Assembly (NCBI GenBank): GCA_002483265.1
Contig: DLHO01000009.1
Span: 225,128-289,127 of the forward strand
Reading direction: 5' to 3'
Length of the DNA: 64,000 nt
DNA from: Flavobacteriales bacterium UBA7666
GTDB taxonomy: Bacteria; Bacteroidota; Bacteroidia; Flavobacteriales_D; Crocinitomicaceae
This document shows positions 35,179 through 43,607 of the stretch, one piece after another. Numbering within the stretch: position 1 is the first letter of the stretch; the number at the start of each line of letters is the position of its first letter. The position numbers and the translations under genes were made by a program. The notes beneath the pieces were generated by a model that was given only the letters and a program-made list of their open reading frames with translations, ran no database searches and was not told the DNA's origin.

Positions 35179-35922
35179 ATGAAAGTAAAATTCAAGGCAT
35201 TTGCACAGTTTTCATTAGTAGCGTTGCTAGCAGCAGCGTGTACTTCTGATCCTGATAGTGCAGGTTTAGAATACATGCCTGATATGTATCGTTCTCCTGC
35301 GATTGAACCATATGTTGATTATGGTGAAGTTCGCGGTCAGATCAATGATGAAATGAAAATGCGTCGTTCCGCAATGGTTCCACCGCGTTATGCAATTCCT
35401 TATTGGGGTACTGATTCGGCAACTGTTCATACCTTACTTCCATACCACCGTATGCCGGGTAGATTGTTTGCAGAATCGCATGGATTGTACCAATATGACC
35501 TTTCTTCTAATGAAGATGCGGATTATGAGTACAAAATGGCAGCAACTGATGTGAATCCTTTGAAGTTAACTTCTCAAGAAGTTTCGGATAAGTTATTCGC
35601 GGAAGGAAAAGCATTGTACCAAATAAACTGTAATCACTGTCATGGTGAAAAAGGTGATGGAGAAGGACCAATGGTTAAATCCGGAGCTTATACCGGTGCA
35701 GCTGTTTTGAGTGGTTTAGCAATTACTGAAGGACAAATGTTCTATTCCATTTACTACGGTAAAGGAATGATGGGAGCTCATGCATCTTTGTTGAATAAGA
35801 AAGAGATCTGGACTTTGGTGCACTATGTAAGAAAGTTCCAGGATGCTAAGTACGGTACATTTGATGCAAACGGAGCTCCGGCTTGGGGTGCTGGTGTACA
35901 AGTACCCGATTCAATAAAGTAA
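35179..35922 (+). CDS. actE: Alternative complex III ActE, monohaem cytochrome c lipoprotein
   Basis: 247 residues. Lipobox LLAAAC with the acylated cysteine at about residue 21, then a soluble cytochrome c domain with one CNHCH motif (C151-H155) and a later methionine-containing segment (YYGKGMMGAHAS) for the sixth haem ligand. It is the peripheral electron-exit cytochrome of the complex, anchored to the outer face of the inner membrane. Confidence 0.9.
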   Translation: MKVKFKAFAQFSLVALLAAACTSDPDSAGLEYMPDMYRSPAIEPYVDYGEVRGQINDEMKMRRSAMVPPRYAIPYWGTDSATVHTLLPYHRMPGRLFAESHGLYQYDLSSNEDADYEYKMAATDVNPLKLTSQEVSDKLFAEGKALYQINCNHCHGEKGDGEGPMVKSGAYTGAAVLSGLAITEGQMFYSIYYGKGMMGAHASLLNKKEIWTLVHYVRKFQDAKYGTFDANGAPAWGAGVQVPDSIK

Positions 35923-35950
35923 TATTTACTAAGAAAGAAAACGAATAAAA

Positions 35951-37150
35951 ATGGAATTCAAAGTTTCATCAAAAGCAAAATCCCTTACGGTAATCCTAAT
36001 GTTGTTAGGAATTATCGGCATCTGTTTAGGTGTTTGGATCGAATTTAGTTGTCATGGAGGTGGGAACTTTACAAAACGTTTCTTAGGAAACTTATTAGTA
36101 GATAGCTTCTTCTTTTTCGCAATTGGTTTAGGAGCATTATACTTCCTGGCATTGCAATATGCAACGGAAACAGGATGGTATGCATCTGTTAAGCGCATTA
36201 TCGAAGGAGTAGCGGGTTATTTACCGTACGGAATCATTTTGATGTTAGTTACCTTATTAACACTTTCTCTAACGAAAGGTGGTGATGGAATTTACCATTG
36301 GATGGATACTGAGCATGTAAAACATGATCCTATCTTAGTAAAGAAATCGGCGTATTTGAACCAAGGTTTCTTCTGGATCAGAACATTGGTTTATATGGCG
36401 GTTTACTTCATCTTCTGGAGAGGTTTCAAAATGCGTTCATTGGAAGAGGATAGAGTTGGTGGATCAGCGATTCACTTCAAAAACTACAAAAAGGCAGCAT
36501 TGTTCTTAGTATTCTTTGCTGTATTCTCCTCAACTTCTGCTTGGGACTGGATCATGTCAATTGATGCACACTGGTTCTCAACATTGTTCGGATGGTACGT
36601 ATTCGCAGGAATGTGGTGTTCTACAATGGTTGTTTTGGTGACTTTGACATTGTATTTGAAAAAACAAGGATACTTAAGTAAAGTAAATGAAAACCATATT
36701 CACGATTTAGGGAAATGGACATTTGCAACTTCTTTCTTATGGTCATACTTGTGGTTCTCTCAATTCATGTTGATTTGGTATGCTAACATTCCTGAAGAGG
36801 TAACTTACCACTTAACACGTATTGAAGACTTCAAATTATTGTACTTCGGTATGTTCTTCATCAACTTTGCATTCCCGATGTTGTTGTTAATGTCTCGTGA
36901 CGCAAAAAGACACGCTGGTGTTTTAACTGCTGTCGGAGTAATCATTTTCGCAGGTCACTGGGTAGATGCATACTTGATGGTAATGGGAGGTTCAATGGGT
37001 AAATCAGCTTACATCGGAGCGTTGGAGATCGGAATGGCTTTATTGTTCTTAGGATTCTTCATTCGAATCATCTTAACGAACCTGACTAAAGCTCCATTAA
37101 TGCCGGTAAATCACCCATTCCTGGACGAAAGTATTCACCACGAAATTTAA
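35951..37150 (+). CDS. actF: Alternative complex III ActF, second quinol-type membrane subunit
   Basis: 399 residues with about ten membrane helices, similar in type to ActC. It has a WDWIMSIDAHWFSTLFGWYVF motif (about 195-215) that resembles the conserved region of ActF proteins. It belongs to the membrane core of the complex. It ends 33 nt before coxB. Confidence 0.9.
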   Translation: MEFKVSSKAKSLTVILMLLGIIGICLGVWIEFSCHGGGNFTKRFLGNLLVDSFFFFAIGLGALYFLALQYATETGWYASVKRIIEGVAGYLPYGIILMLVTLLTLSLTKGGDGIYHWMDTEHVKHDPILVKKSAYLNQGFFWIRTLVYMAVYFIFWRGFKMRSLEEDRVGGSAIHFKNYKKAALFLVFFAVFSSTSAWDWIMSIDAHWFSTLFGWYVFAGMWCSTMVVLVTLTLYLKKQGYLSKVNENHIHDLGKWTFATSFLWSYLWFSQFMLIWYANIPEEVTYHLTRIEDFKLLYFGMFFINFAFPMLLLMSRDAKRHAGVLTAVGVIIFAGHWVDAYLMVMGGSMGKSAYIGALEIGMALLFLGFFIRIILTNLTKAPLMPVNHPFLDESIHHEI

Positions 37151-37183
37151 TAAGGCACTTGTTGTTACGATAAAATAAAAAAC

Positions 37184-38473
37184 ATGACAAAGCTAATCGT
37201 ATTAATAGTTATCATTTTAGGAGTTATTGCCATAGCACAGTTGGTGCGTATGTATGAGCTTTCTTCTAAATTAAGAAATCGTCGTGAGGAAGATATCCCG
37301 AATCGCGATAACCGTTTAAACGCAACCTTATTATTGGTGTTTATGCTTGCGTTTTTCGCGTCTGTAATATACCTATTCGTTGAATATGGGTATACTGGTC
37401 GTGGAGAAGCAGCTTCAGTTCACGGTGCATCAACTGATTGGTTAATGGACTTGAACTTGTGGATTGTAATTGGTGTATTTTTCCTTACAAATGCTTTGCT
37501 TTTCGGATTCGCATTCAAATATGTACGTAAACCGGGAGTAAAAGCATATTGGTTCCCGCATGACAACCGTTTGGAGTTAGTTTGGACAGTTGTTCCGGCT
37601 ATCGTTCTTGCTGTAATCATCATCTTAGGATTGAGATCATGGAATGAGCAAACGGACGAATCACCAGATGAAGCAATTCGCATTGAATTATTCTCTAAAC
37701 AGTTTGACTGGACGGTACGTATGTCAGGTGACGATAACACATTGGGTTATTTCGATTACAAATTGACAAACGAAAACAACCCGATGGCTTTGTTGACTAC
37801 AAAAACAATTCAGGATGCGATTGATAGTATGGAGTACAGTTCAACTGGTATTCATGCATTAGAAGCGAAATTGAATAATCCTCATTTGATTTTCATTCCG
37901 GAAGACCACGATTTGATGGTTAAGGATTTGGCTAGAAAAGAGCGTATGGTTCGTATGTTGTATCAATTGAAAGCGCGTCACAATAGCGCATTGGATGCAC
38001 GTGCAATGGATGATATCGTTTTCAATGCGAATGACACTTTGTTTTTGTGTAAAGGACAGGATTACGAATTCAACTTCCGTTCGAAGGACGTTATTCACTC
38101 TGCTTTAATGCCTCATTTCCGTTCGCAAATGAATACGGTTCCGGGACAAACGACACGTTTTAAATTCATTCCAACAATTACTACTGCAGAGATGCGTGTG
38201 AAGATGAATAATCCAAAGTTCAATTACATCTTAATGTGTAATAAGATCTGTGGTTCATCTCACTACAAAATGAAATTGATGGTAGTGGTATTAGATAAAC
38301 CTGCATACAAGAAATGGTATGCGAAAGTTTCTAAGTTTGATCCGAAAGCAGCTGATGTTTGTAAGACGTTTAGAAATATTTACGCAGTAGGCAAACCAAA
38401 AGCGGTAGTAGCGGATTCTATAACTGTAGCAGCTGGAACGTCTGTTGATACAGCAGCAATGGCAACAAAGTAA
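37184..38473 (+). CDS. coxB: Cytochrome c oxidase subunit II
   Basis: 429 residues, longer than usual (about 230-300). Three hydrophobic segments (one near the start, two at about 45-65 and 90-150) precede the cupredoxin domain. CuA ligands are visible: the histidine in DVIHSALMPHF and C352, C356, H360 and M363 in CNKICGSSHYKM. In most oxidases the centre is CxExC; here the glutamate is replaced by lysine. A charged, helical insertion (about 235-290) between two parts of the cupredoxin fold adds length. It passes electrons from cytochrome c or ActE to subunit I. It is transcribed with the act genes. Confidence 0.92.
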   Translation: MTKLIVLIVIILGVIAIAQLVRMYELSSKLRNRREEDIPNRDNRLNATLLLVFMLAFFASVIYLFVEYGYTGRGEAASVHGASTDWLMDLNLWIVIGVFFLTNALLFGFAFKYVRKPGVKAYWFPHDNRLELVWTVVPAIVLAVIIILGLRSWNEQTDESPDEAIRIELFSKQFDWTVRMSGDDNTLGYFDYKLTNENNPMALLTTKTIQDAIDSMEYSSTGIHALEAKLNNPHLIFIPEDHDLMVKDLARKERMVRMLYQLKARHNSALDARAMDDIVFNANDTLFLCKGQDYEFNFRSKDVIHSALMPHFRSQMNTVPGQTTRFKFIPTITTAEMRVKMNNPKFNYILMCNKICGSSHYKMKLMVVVLDKPAYKKWYAKVSKFDPKAADVCKTFRNIYAVGKPKAVVADSITVAAGTSVDTAAMATK

Positions 38474-38504
38474 TTATATAACAATAAAGTAAAAAAATAA
38501 AATC

Positions 38505-40313
38505 ATGGCAGCTCACGAAGCACACGCACCTCACGACGCTCATGGACATCACCACCATGAAGAGGGTTTTATTTCTAAATATATTTTTAGTCAAGACCAT
38601 AAAATGATTGGAAAGCAGTTCTTGATGACTGCTGTATTTATGGGAGTAGTAGCTATGCTATTGTCTATCTTGTTCCGTATTCAATTGGCTTGGCCAGGTG
38701 AGGAATCCGACTTCTTATCATTTTTCTTAGGTGAAACTTGGGCTCCGGGAGGAGTAATGAAAGAAAGCATGTACTTAGGATTGGTTACGATCCACGGTAC
38801 GATCATGGTATTCTTCTTGCTGACAGGTGGATTGTCCGGTACTTTCTCGAACTTACTTATTCCGTTGCAAATTGGTGCACGTGATATGGCTTCAGGTTTC
38901 TTGAACATGTTATCATACTGGATGTTCCTGATCTCTTCATTGATCATGTTGTTCTCTTTGTTCATTGAAACAGGACCAGCATCTTCAGGTTGGACGATCT
39001 ATCCTCCATTATCTGCATTACCTCAAGCAATTGAGGGTTCAGGTTTGGGTATGACTATGTGGTTGGTTTCCATGACAATCTTTATTGCTTCGTCTTTGTT
39101 GGGTTCATTGAACTACATCGTGACTATCTTTAACTTGCGTACAAAAGGAATGAAAATGACTCGTTTGCCATTGACAATCTGGGCATTCTTCATTACTGCA
39201 ATCCTAGGGGTATTATCATTCCCGGTTTTATTATCAGCTGCATTGTTATTAATGATGGATCGTTTGGCAGGAACTTCTTTCTACCTTTCTGATATCATTG
39301 TTGGTTCTGAAATGTTGGAGAACCACGGAGGGTCACCGTTATTGTATCAGCATTTATTCTGGTTCTTAGGTCACCCGGAGGTATACATCGTATTGTTACC
39401 TGCATTGGGTCTTACATCGGAGATTATCTCAACCAACTCGCGTAAACCAATCTTTGGTTACCGAGCGATGATTGGTTCTATCTTGGCAATTGGTTTCTTA
39501 TCCTTTATCGTTTGGGGTCACCACATGTTTATTACGGGTATGAATCCGTTCATTGGTTCGGTATTCGTATTTACTACTTTGTTGATTGCGATTCCATCTG
39601 CTGTAAAAGTATTTAACTACATTACAACTATCTGGAGAGGATCGAATATCTATACTCCGGCAATGTTGTTCTCAATCGGATTAGTATCTACGTTCATCAC
39701 AGGTGGTGTTACGGGTATTATCCTTGCAGATTCAGCATTGGATATTGCAGTTCACGATACGTATTTCGTTGTGGCTCACTTCCACATTGTAATGGGTATG
39801 TCAGCAGTATTCGGAATGTTTGCTGGTGTTTATCATTGGTTCCCTAAAATGTACGGACGTATGTTGAACACTCGTTTAGGATATGCTCACTTCTGGGTTA
39901 CTATTGTTGGAGCATATGGAGTATTCTTCCCAATGCATTTTGTTGGAATTGCAGGAGCTCCTCGTCGATACTACGATTATACTGTAATGGGTGAATATGA
40001 CAAACCGACTTTTGATATGATCATGGATTTGAATGTGATTATCACAGTGTTTGCAATTATCGCAGCATTTGGTCAGTTGATTTTCTTATTCAATTTCTTC
40101 TATAGTATTTTTAGAGGACCTAAAGCAGTTCAAAATCCTTGGAGATCAAATACATTAGAATGGACAACTCCGGTTTCACACGTTCACGGAAACTGGCCAG
40201 GTGCAATTCCTGAAGTTCACCGTTGGCCTTATGATTACTCTAAGCCTGGAGCAGAGGAAGACTTTATTTCTCAAATTGTTCCTTTAGCTGAAGGAGAAGA
40301 AGGAGATCATTAG
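38505..40313 (+). CDS. coxA: Cytochrome c oxidase subunit I
   Basis: 602 residues with twelve membrane helices. Ligands visible: H in ITIHGTIMVFF-type helix II for low-spin haem, HPEVY for CuB with the cross-linked tyrosine and the E of the A1-type proton channel, HH in VWGHHMFITG, and HDTYFVVAHFH for both haems. It reduces oxygen and pumps protons. The cytoplasmic N-terminus is histidine-rich (HAPHDAHGHHHHEEG). No subunit III gene follows; it must be elsewhere. Confidence 0.95.
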   Translation: MAAHEAHAPHDAHGHHHHEEGFISKYIFSQDHKMIGKQFLMTAVFMGVVAMLLSILFRIQLAWPGEESDFLSFFLGETWAPGGVMKESMYLGLVTIHGTIMVFFLLTGGLSGTFSNLLIPLQIGARDMASGFLNMLSYWMFLISSLIMLFSLFIETGPASSGWTIYPPLSALPQAIEGSGLGMTMWLVSMTIFIASSLLGSLNYIVTIFNLRTKGMKMTRLPLTIWAFFITAILGVLSFPVLLSAALLLMMDRLAGTSFYLSDIIVGSEMLENHGGSPLLYQHLFWFLGHPEVYIVLLPALGLTSEIISTNSRKPIFGYRAMIGSILAIGFLSFIVWGHHMFITGMNPFIGSVFVFTTLLIAIPSAVKVFNYITTIWRGSNIYTPAMLFSIGLVSTFITGGVTGIILADSALDIAVHDTYFVVAHFHIVMGMSAVFGMFAGVYHWFPKMYGRMLNTRLGYAHFWVTIVGAYGVFFPMHFVGIAGAPRRYYDYTVMGEYDKPTFDMIMDLNVIITVFAIIAAFGQLIFLFNFFYSIFRGPKAVQNPWRSNTLEWTTPVSHVHGNWPGAIPEVHRWPYDYSKPGAEEDFISQIVPLAEGEEGDH

Positions 40314-40335
40314 AATCTTTCAATATAAAATTGAG

Positions 40336-40368
40336 AATCCCTGCTTGGAAACGAGTGGGGATTTTTTA
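40336..40368 (+). terminator. Terminator of the act-cox operon
   Basis: AATCCC pairs with GGGATT, the helix continues through wobble pairs to a GAAA tetraloop closed by G-C (about 12 bp), and ends in TTTTTT. A classic intrinsic terminator 20 nt after the coxA stop. Confidence 0.85.
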
Positions 40369-40370
40369 TT

Positions 40371-40481
40371 AACCACAATAGCCAGATAGAACATATAGGT
40401 GGTATATTGCTGAAAAATTGAAAAGAGTTCGATTTGCAAAAGCCTTTTCAATTCTCTATGTGCCTATGTAACTATGTGGTT
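40371..40481. repeat. Nested inverted repeat with AACCACA ... TGTGGTT ends
   Basis: The outer arms AACCACAATAGCCAGATAG and its imperfect reverse complement (ending CTATGTGGTT at 40481) enclose inner arms AATTGAAAAG (40416-40425) / CTTTTCAATT (40444-40453). The inner motif is related to the elements at 6733 and 53495. The element lies just upstream of the ruvB promoter. Confidence 0.6.
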
Positions 40482-40490
40482 CAAAGATTG

Positions 40491-40498
40491 TATTTTTG
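40491..40498 (+). promoter_or_regulatory. -7 box TATTTTTG of ruvB
   Basis: Perfect TAnnTTTG, 10 nt before the ATG at 40509, so the leader would be only about six nucleotides. Confidence 0.5.
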
Positions 40499-40508
40499 TA
40501 ATTAGTAT

Positions 40509-41531
40509 ATGGAAGACGAATCATTTGACTATAGATCCGAAGTATCTAATCCTGAAAAGGAATATGATAAAGTATTGCGCCCGAAATTATTGAATGATTT
40601 TGCGGGACAACCACAAGTAGTCGATAATTTGGAGATCTTCGTTCAGGCAGCGGTTAAGCGGGATGAGCCATTAGACCACGTCTTGCTTCACGGCCCTCCG
40701 GGACTTGGAAAAACGACTTTAGCCAATATTATTGCCAATGAACTCAAGGTAGGATTTAAAGTTACCAGCGGCCCTGTTTTGGATAAACCAGGTGATCTTG
40801 CCGGACTTTTGACAAACCTGGCTAAAGGTGATGTGCTTTTCATAGACGAGATTCATCGCTTGAGTCCGGTTGTAGAGGAATACCTTTATTCCGCAATGGA
40901 AGATTATTGCATTGACATCTTAATTGATTCAGGAGCGAATGCACGAACTGTTCAAATCGGTTTGAATCCATTTACACTAATTGGTGCAACAACACGTTCA
41001 GGATTACTTACAGCGCCATTAAGAGCGCGTTTTGGAATTAACTTGCGATTGGAATATTACGATATGGAGACTTTGTCTGCCATTATCGGACGTTCAGCCG
41101 AGTTATTAGATATCCCGATTCAAGATGAGGCAGCTTATGAAATTTCCAGACGAAGCAGGGGAACTCCCAGAATTGCGAACTCCATTTTGCGAAGAGTGCG
41201 TGATTTCGCTCAGATAAAAGGAGACGGAACCATTACATTGGCCATTACACAGCATGCTTTGGATGCCTTAAATGTAGATAAGTACGGATTGGATGAAATG
41301 GATAACCGTATTCTGAAAGCTATCATCGATAAATTCAAAGGCGGACCTGTTGGATTGACAACCATTGCTACGGCTATTGGGGAGAATGCAGGTACCCTTG
41401 AAGAAGTGTATGAACCGTTTTTAATCCAGGAAGGATTTTTGATGAGAACCCCAAGAGGCAGAAAAGCAACTCAAAAGGCTTTTGAACACTTGGGATTCGA
41501 TATGGGATGGCAGCAAGGTGGTTTGTTTTAG
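40509..41531 (+). CDS. ruvB: Holliday junction branch-migration ATPase RuvB
   Basis: 340 residues, the standard length. Walker A GPPGLGKTT (about 64-72), Walker B DVLFIDEIHRL (about 107-117), sensor 1 LIGATTRSG, arginine finger region LRARFG, and a C-terminal winged-helix domain (GGPVGLTTIATAIGE). It drives branch migration with RuvA during recombination repair. It is a single-gene unit here. Confidence 0.97.
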   Translation: MEDESFDYRSEVSNPEKEYDKVLRPKLLNDFAGQPQVVDNLEIFVQAAVKRDEPLDHVLLHGPPGLGKTTLANIIANELKVGFKVTSGPVLDKPGDLAGLLTNLAKGDVLFIDEIHRLSPVVEEYLYSAMEDYCIDILIDSGANARTVQIGLNPFTLIGATTRSGLLTAPLRARFGINLRLEYYDMETLSAIIGRSAELLDIPIQDEAAYEISRRSRGTPRIANSILRRVRDFAQIKGDGTITLAITQHALDALNVDKYGLDEMDNRILKAIIDKFKGGPVGLTTIATAIGENAGTLEEVYEPFLIQEGFLMRTPRGRKATQKAFEHLGFDMGWQQGGLF

Positions 41532-41550
41532 ATTTCCGTAAAATCAAAAA

Positions 41551-41574
41551 ACGGATGAAATCTCTTTCACCCGT
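41551..41574. terminator. Hairpin between convergent ruvB and the 262-residue gene
   Basis: ACGGATGAAA / TTTCACCCGT form a 10-bp stem with one mismatch and a TCTC loop. Weak T-run on the plus side; an A-rich run before it gives a better T-run on the minus strand. Confidence 0.5.
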
Positions 41575-41606
41575 TCTTCAATTGATAGTATAAATTTCAG
41601 TTCTAA

Positions 41607-42395
41607 CTATAAATATTGGTTAGCTACCAGCCATTTTACGATTCTATCCAATACCAATTGATTGCGGTCAATAGATGATGCGCTAAATGTAACATTGTCG
41701 GCTGAAGCTATCGGCACTGTGCGTTTCAAATTGTCTTTCATCGTATGCACCTCCATGTTTTTCGCATTGTTGCCACCTGTAAATGTTGCTTTGGCAATCG
41801 TTACACCAGAAGGCAGTTTAAACTCATAGGTATCGTTACCGGTACTTTTAACACTAATGTCTTTAAAGCTTCCGATGATTTTTGAGTCTTGTTCGATGTT
41901 TTTGTCCTCTTTTAAGTTGATAGGCCAGCTTTTGTTGCGACCCACAAGTGTATAATTCATAGCAATTTTTGGTGCTTTCCCTTTTTTAGCGATGAATTCC
42001 TGTACTTTTTGATCGTCTAATTTTCCATCAGCGAAAATCCCGCTTTTACCTAATAGCTTAGCAAAAGACTTTTCAGTTCCCATTTTTGATACTGTGAAAA
42101 TCCCGATTTGATTAGCAGTCAAAAAAGTGATTCGGTAAAAATGATCCATATTATTGTTCGGATCTTGTTCAAATTCGCCTGCATATGCTGCAATAATCAG
42201 TTTTTCTCCGTCCATTGAGCTTACTTCAAAGGTGCTGGTGAGTCCCATGTTTTCAGTGTCTTTGATTTTGGTGATTTTTGCTACATCTGTTCCATCAATG
42301 GTTAATACACCCTCAACATATGTATATTCGGATTTTTGAGCAAATAAGGAGAATGCACCGATTAGTGGAAGCATTAGTAAAATGAGTCTTTTCAT
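41607..42395 (-). CDS. Secreted 262-residue protein, unknown
   Basis: Signal peptide (RLILLMLPLIGAFSLFAQ) followed by a beta-rich protein with no recognised domain. Features are YVEGVLTIDGTDVAKITKIKD at the mature N-terminus and LPSGVTIAKATF near residue 195. It may be a periplasmic or surface lipocalin-like or repeat protein, which is a guess. A TACATTTG box lies 21 nt before the ATG. Confidence 0.6.
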   Translation of the reverse strand: MKRLILLMLPLIGAFSLFAQKSEYTYVEGVLTIDGTDVAKITKIKDTENMGLTSTFEVSSMDGEKLIIAAYAGEFEQDPNNNMDHFYRITFLTANQIGIFTVSKMGTEKSFAKLLGKSGIFADGKLDDQKVQEFIAKKGKAPKIAMNYTLVGRNKSWPINLKEDKNIEQDSKIIGSFKDISVKSTGNDTYEFKLPSGVTIAKATFTGGNNAKNMEVHTMKDNLKRTVPIASADNVTFSASSIDRNQLVLDRIVKWLVANQYL

Positions 42396-42416
42396 ACAGA
42401 ATGATTTTAATTTTTA

Positions 42417-42424
42417 CAAATGTA
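42417..42424 (-). promoter_or_regulatory. -7 box TACATTTG of the 262-residue gene
   Basis: Perfect TAnnTTTG on the minus strand, giving a leader of about 17 nt. Confidence 0.5.
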
Positions 42425-42579
42425 TGGAATAACTCCATAGTCGTGAAAAGTTAACGAAAAGTTTAGTTATTATTGGCATAAAGTGAATGCGATACCGTTA
42501 TTTTCAAAACTCAATCGATATGACTAATTTTAGATGCTGTATTCAATATGAATTCCAACAAGGCACTTTGTTTTAGATC

Positions 42580-43530
42580 ATGCAACAAGATCAATTAAAA
42601 AAACGGATTCGAAGAAAAGCGGAAGAAATAGGCTTCCTCCACGTTGGCTTTTCCAAAGCAGATTTTTTGGCTTCTGAAGAACCTCGTTTAGTGAATTGGT
42701 TAAAGGCTGAAAAGCATGGGAAGATGTCTTATATGGAAAATCACTTTGATATGCGTCTTGATCCTCGTTTATTGGTTCCAGGTGCAAAAACAGTGATCTC
42801 ATTAGCATACAATTATTTTCCTAAAGCAACTCAGCGTTCAGATACCTTTCAGATTTCCAAATATGCATATGGGAAGGATTATCACGATGTAGTTCGGAAT
42901 AAGTTAAAACAATTGGTCTCCGAATTGCAGGAAGAGATTGGAGAGATTGAAGGTCGGGTATTTGTAGACAGTGCACCAATTCTTGAAAAAGCCTGGGCCG
43001 AAAAAAGTGGTGTTGGTTGGGTGGGGAAGAACGGAAATCTGATTCAACCAAAAACCGGTTCCTTTTTCTTTTTGGCAGAAATCATTTGTGATCTTGAATT
43101 GGAACCTGATGGACCGATTCGCGATTACTGTGGTTCTTGTACGAAATGCATAGATGCTTGTCCAACTGATGCGATCGAAGCACCATACATTGTGAATGGA
43201 TCCAAGTGCATTTCTTATGCAACCATTGAATTGAAAGATGCAGACTTGCCGGAGTTATTTCGCGGCAATATGCATAACTGGGTTTACGGTTGTGATATTT
43301 GTCAGGATGTATGCCCTTGGAATCGCTTTTCGAAACCACATACCGAACCGGAATTTGAACCGAAGTTGGAGATTCTGAATTTTTCAAATCAAGACTGGTT
43401 GGAATTGGATGAGCTTGCTTTTCAATCCATCTTTAAGGGAAGTGCCGTAAAAAGAACCAAGTTTTCAGGATTGAAAAGAAACCTTGTTTTCGTGAATTCC
43501 ACTTCAGAAAATGGTAGGTTTCAGGGATAA
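42580..43530 (+). CDS. queG: Epoxyqueuosine reductase
   Basis: 316 residues. An N-terminal cobalamin-binding part (MQQDQLKKRIRRKAEEIGFL; FVDSAPILEKAWAEKSGVGW) is followed by two 4Fe-4S motifs: CGSCTKCIDACP (from C184) and CDICQDVCPW. This is QueG, which reduces epoxyqueuosine to queuosine in tRNA using cobalamin. It is shorter than E. coli QueG (379), lacking the C-terminal HEAT-like part, as in many Bacteroidota. Confidence 0.93.
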   Translation: MQQDQLKKRIRRKAEEIGFLHVGFSKADFLASEEPRLVNWLKAEKHGKMSYMENHFDMRLDPRLLVPGAKTVISLAYNYFPKATQRSDTFQISKYAYGKDYHDVVRNKLKQLVSELQEEIGEIEGRVFVDSAPILEKAWAEKSGVGWVGKNGNLIQPKTGSFFFLAEIICDLELEPDGPIRDYCGSCTKCIDACPTDAIEAPYIVNGSKCISYATIELKDADLPELFRGNMHNWVYGCDICQDVCPWNRFSKPHTEPEFEPKLEILNFSNQDWLELDELAFQSIFKGSAVKRTKFSGLKRNLVFVNSTSENGRFQG

Positions 43531-43607
43531 GAGTAAATTATCTTCATTTTATTTTAATGATTTGTTAAACCTTTGATAATAAATTACATCATAGGGGAAA
43601 CTACAAC

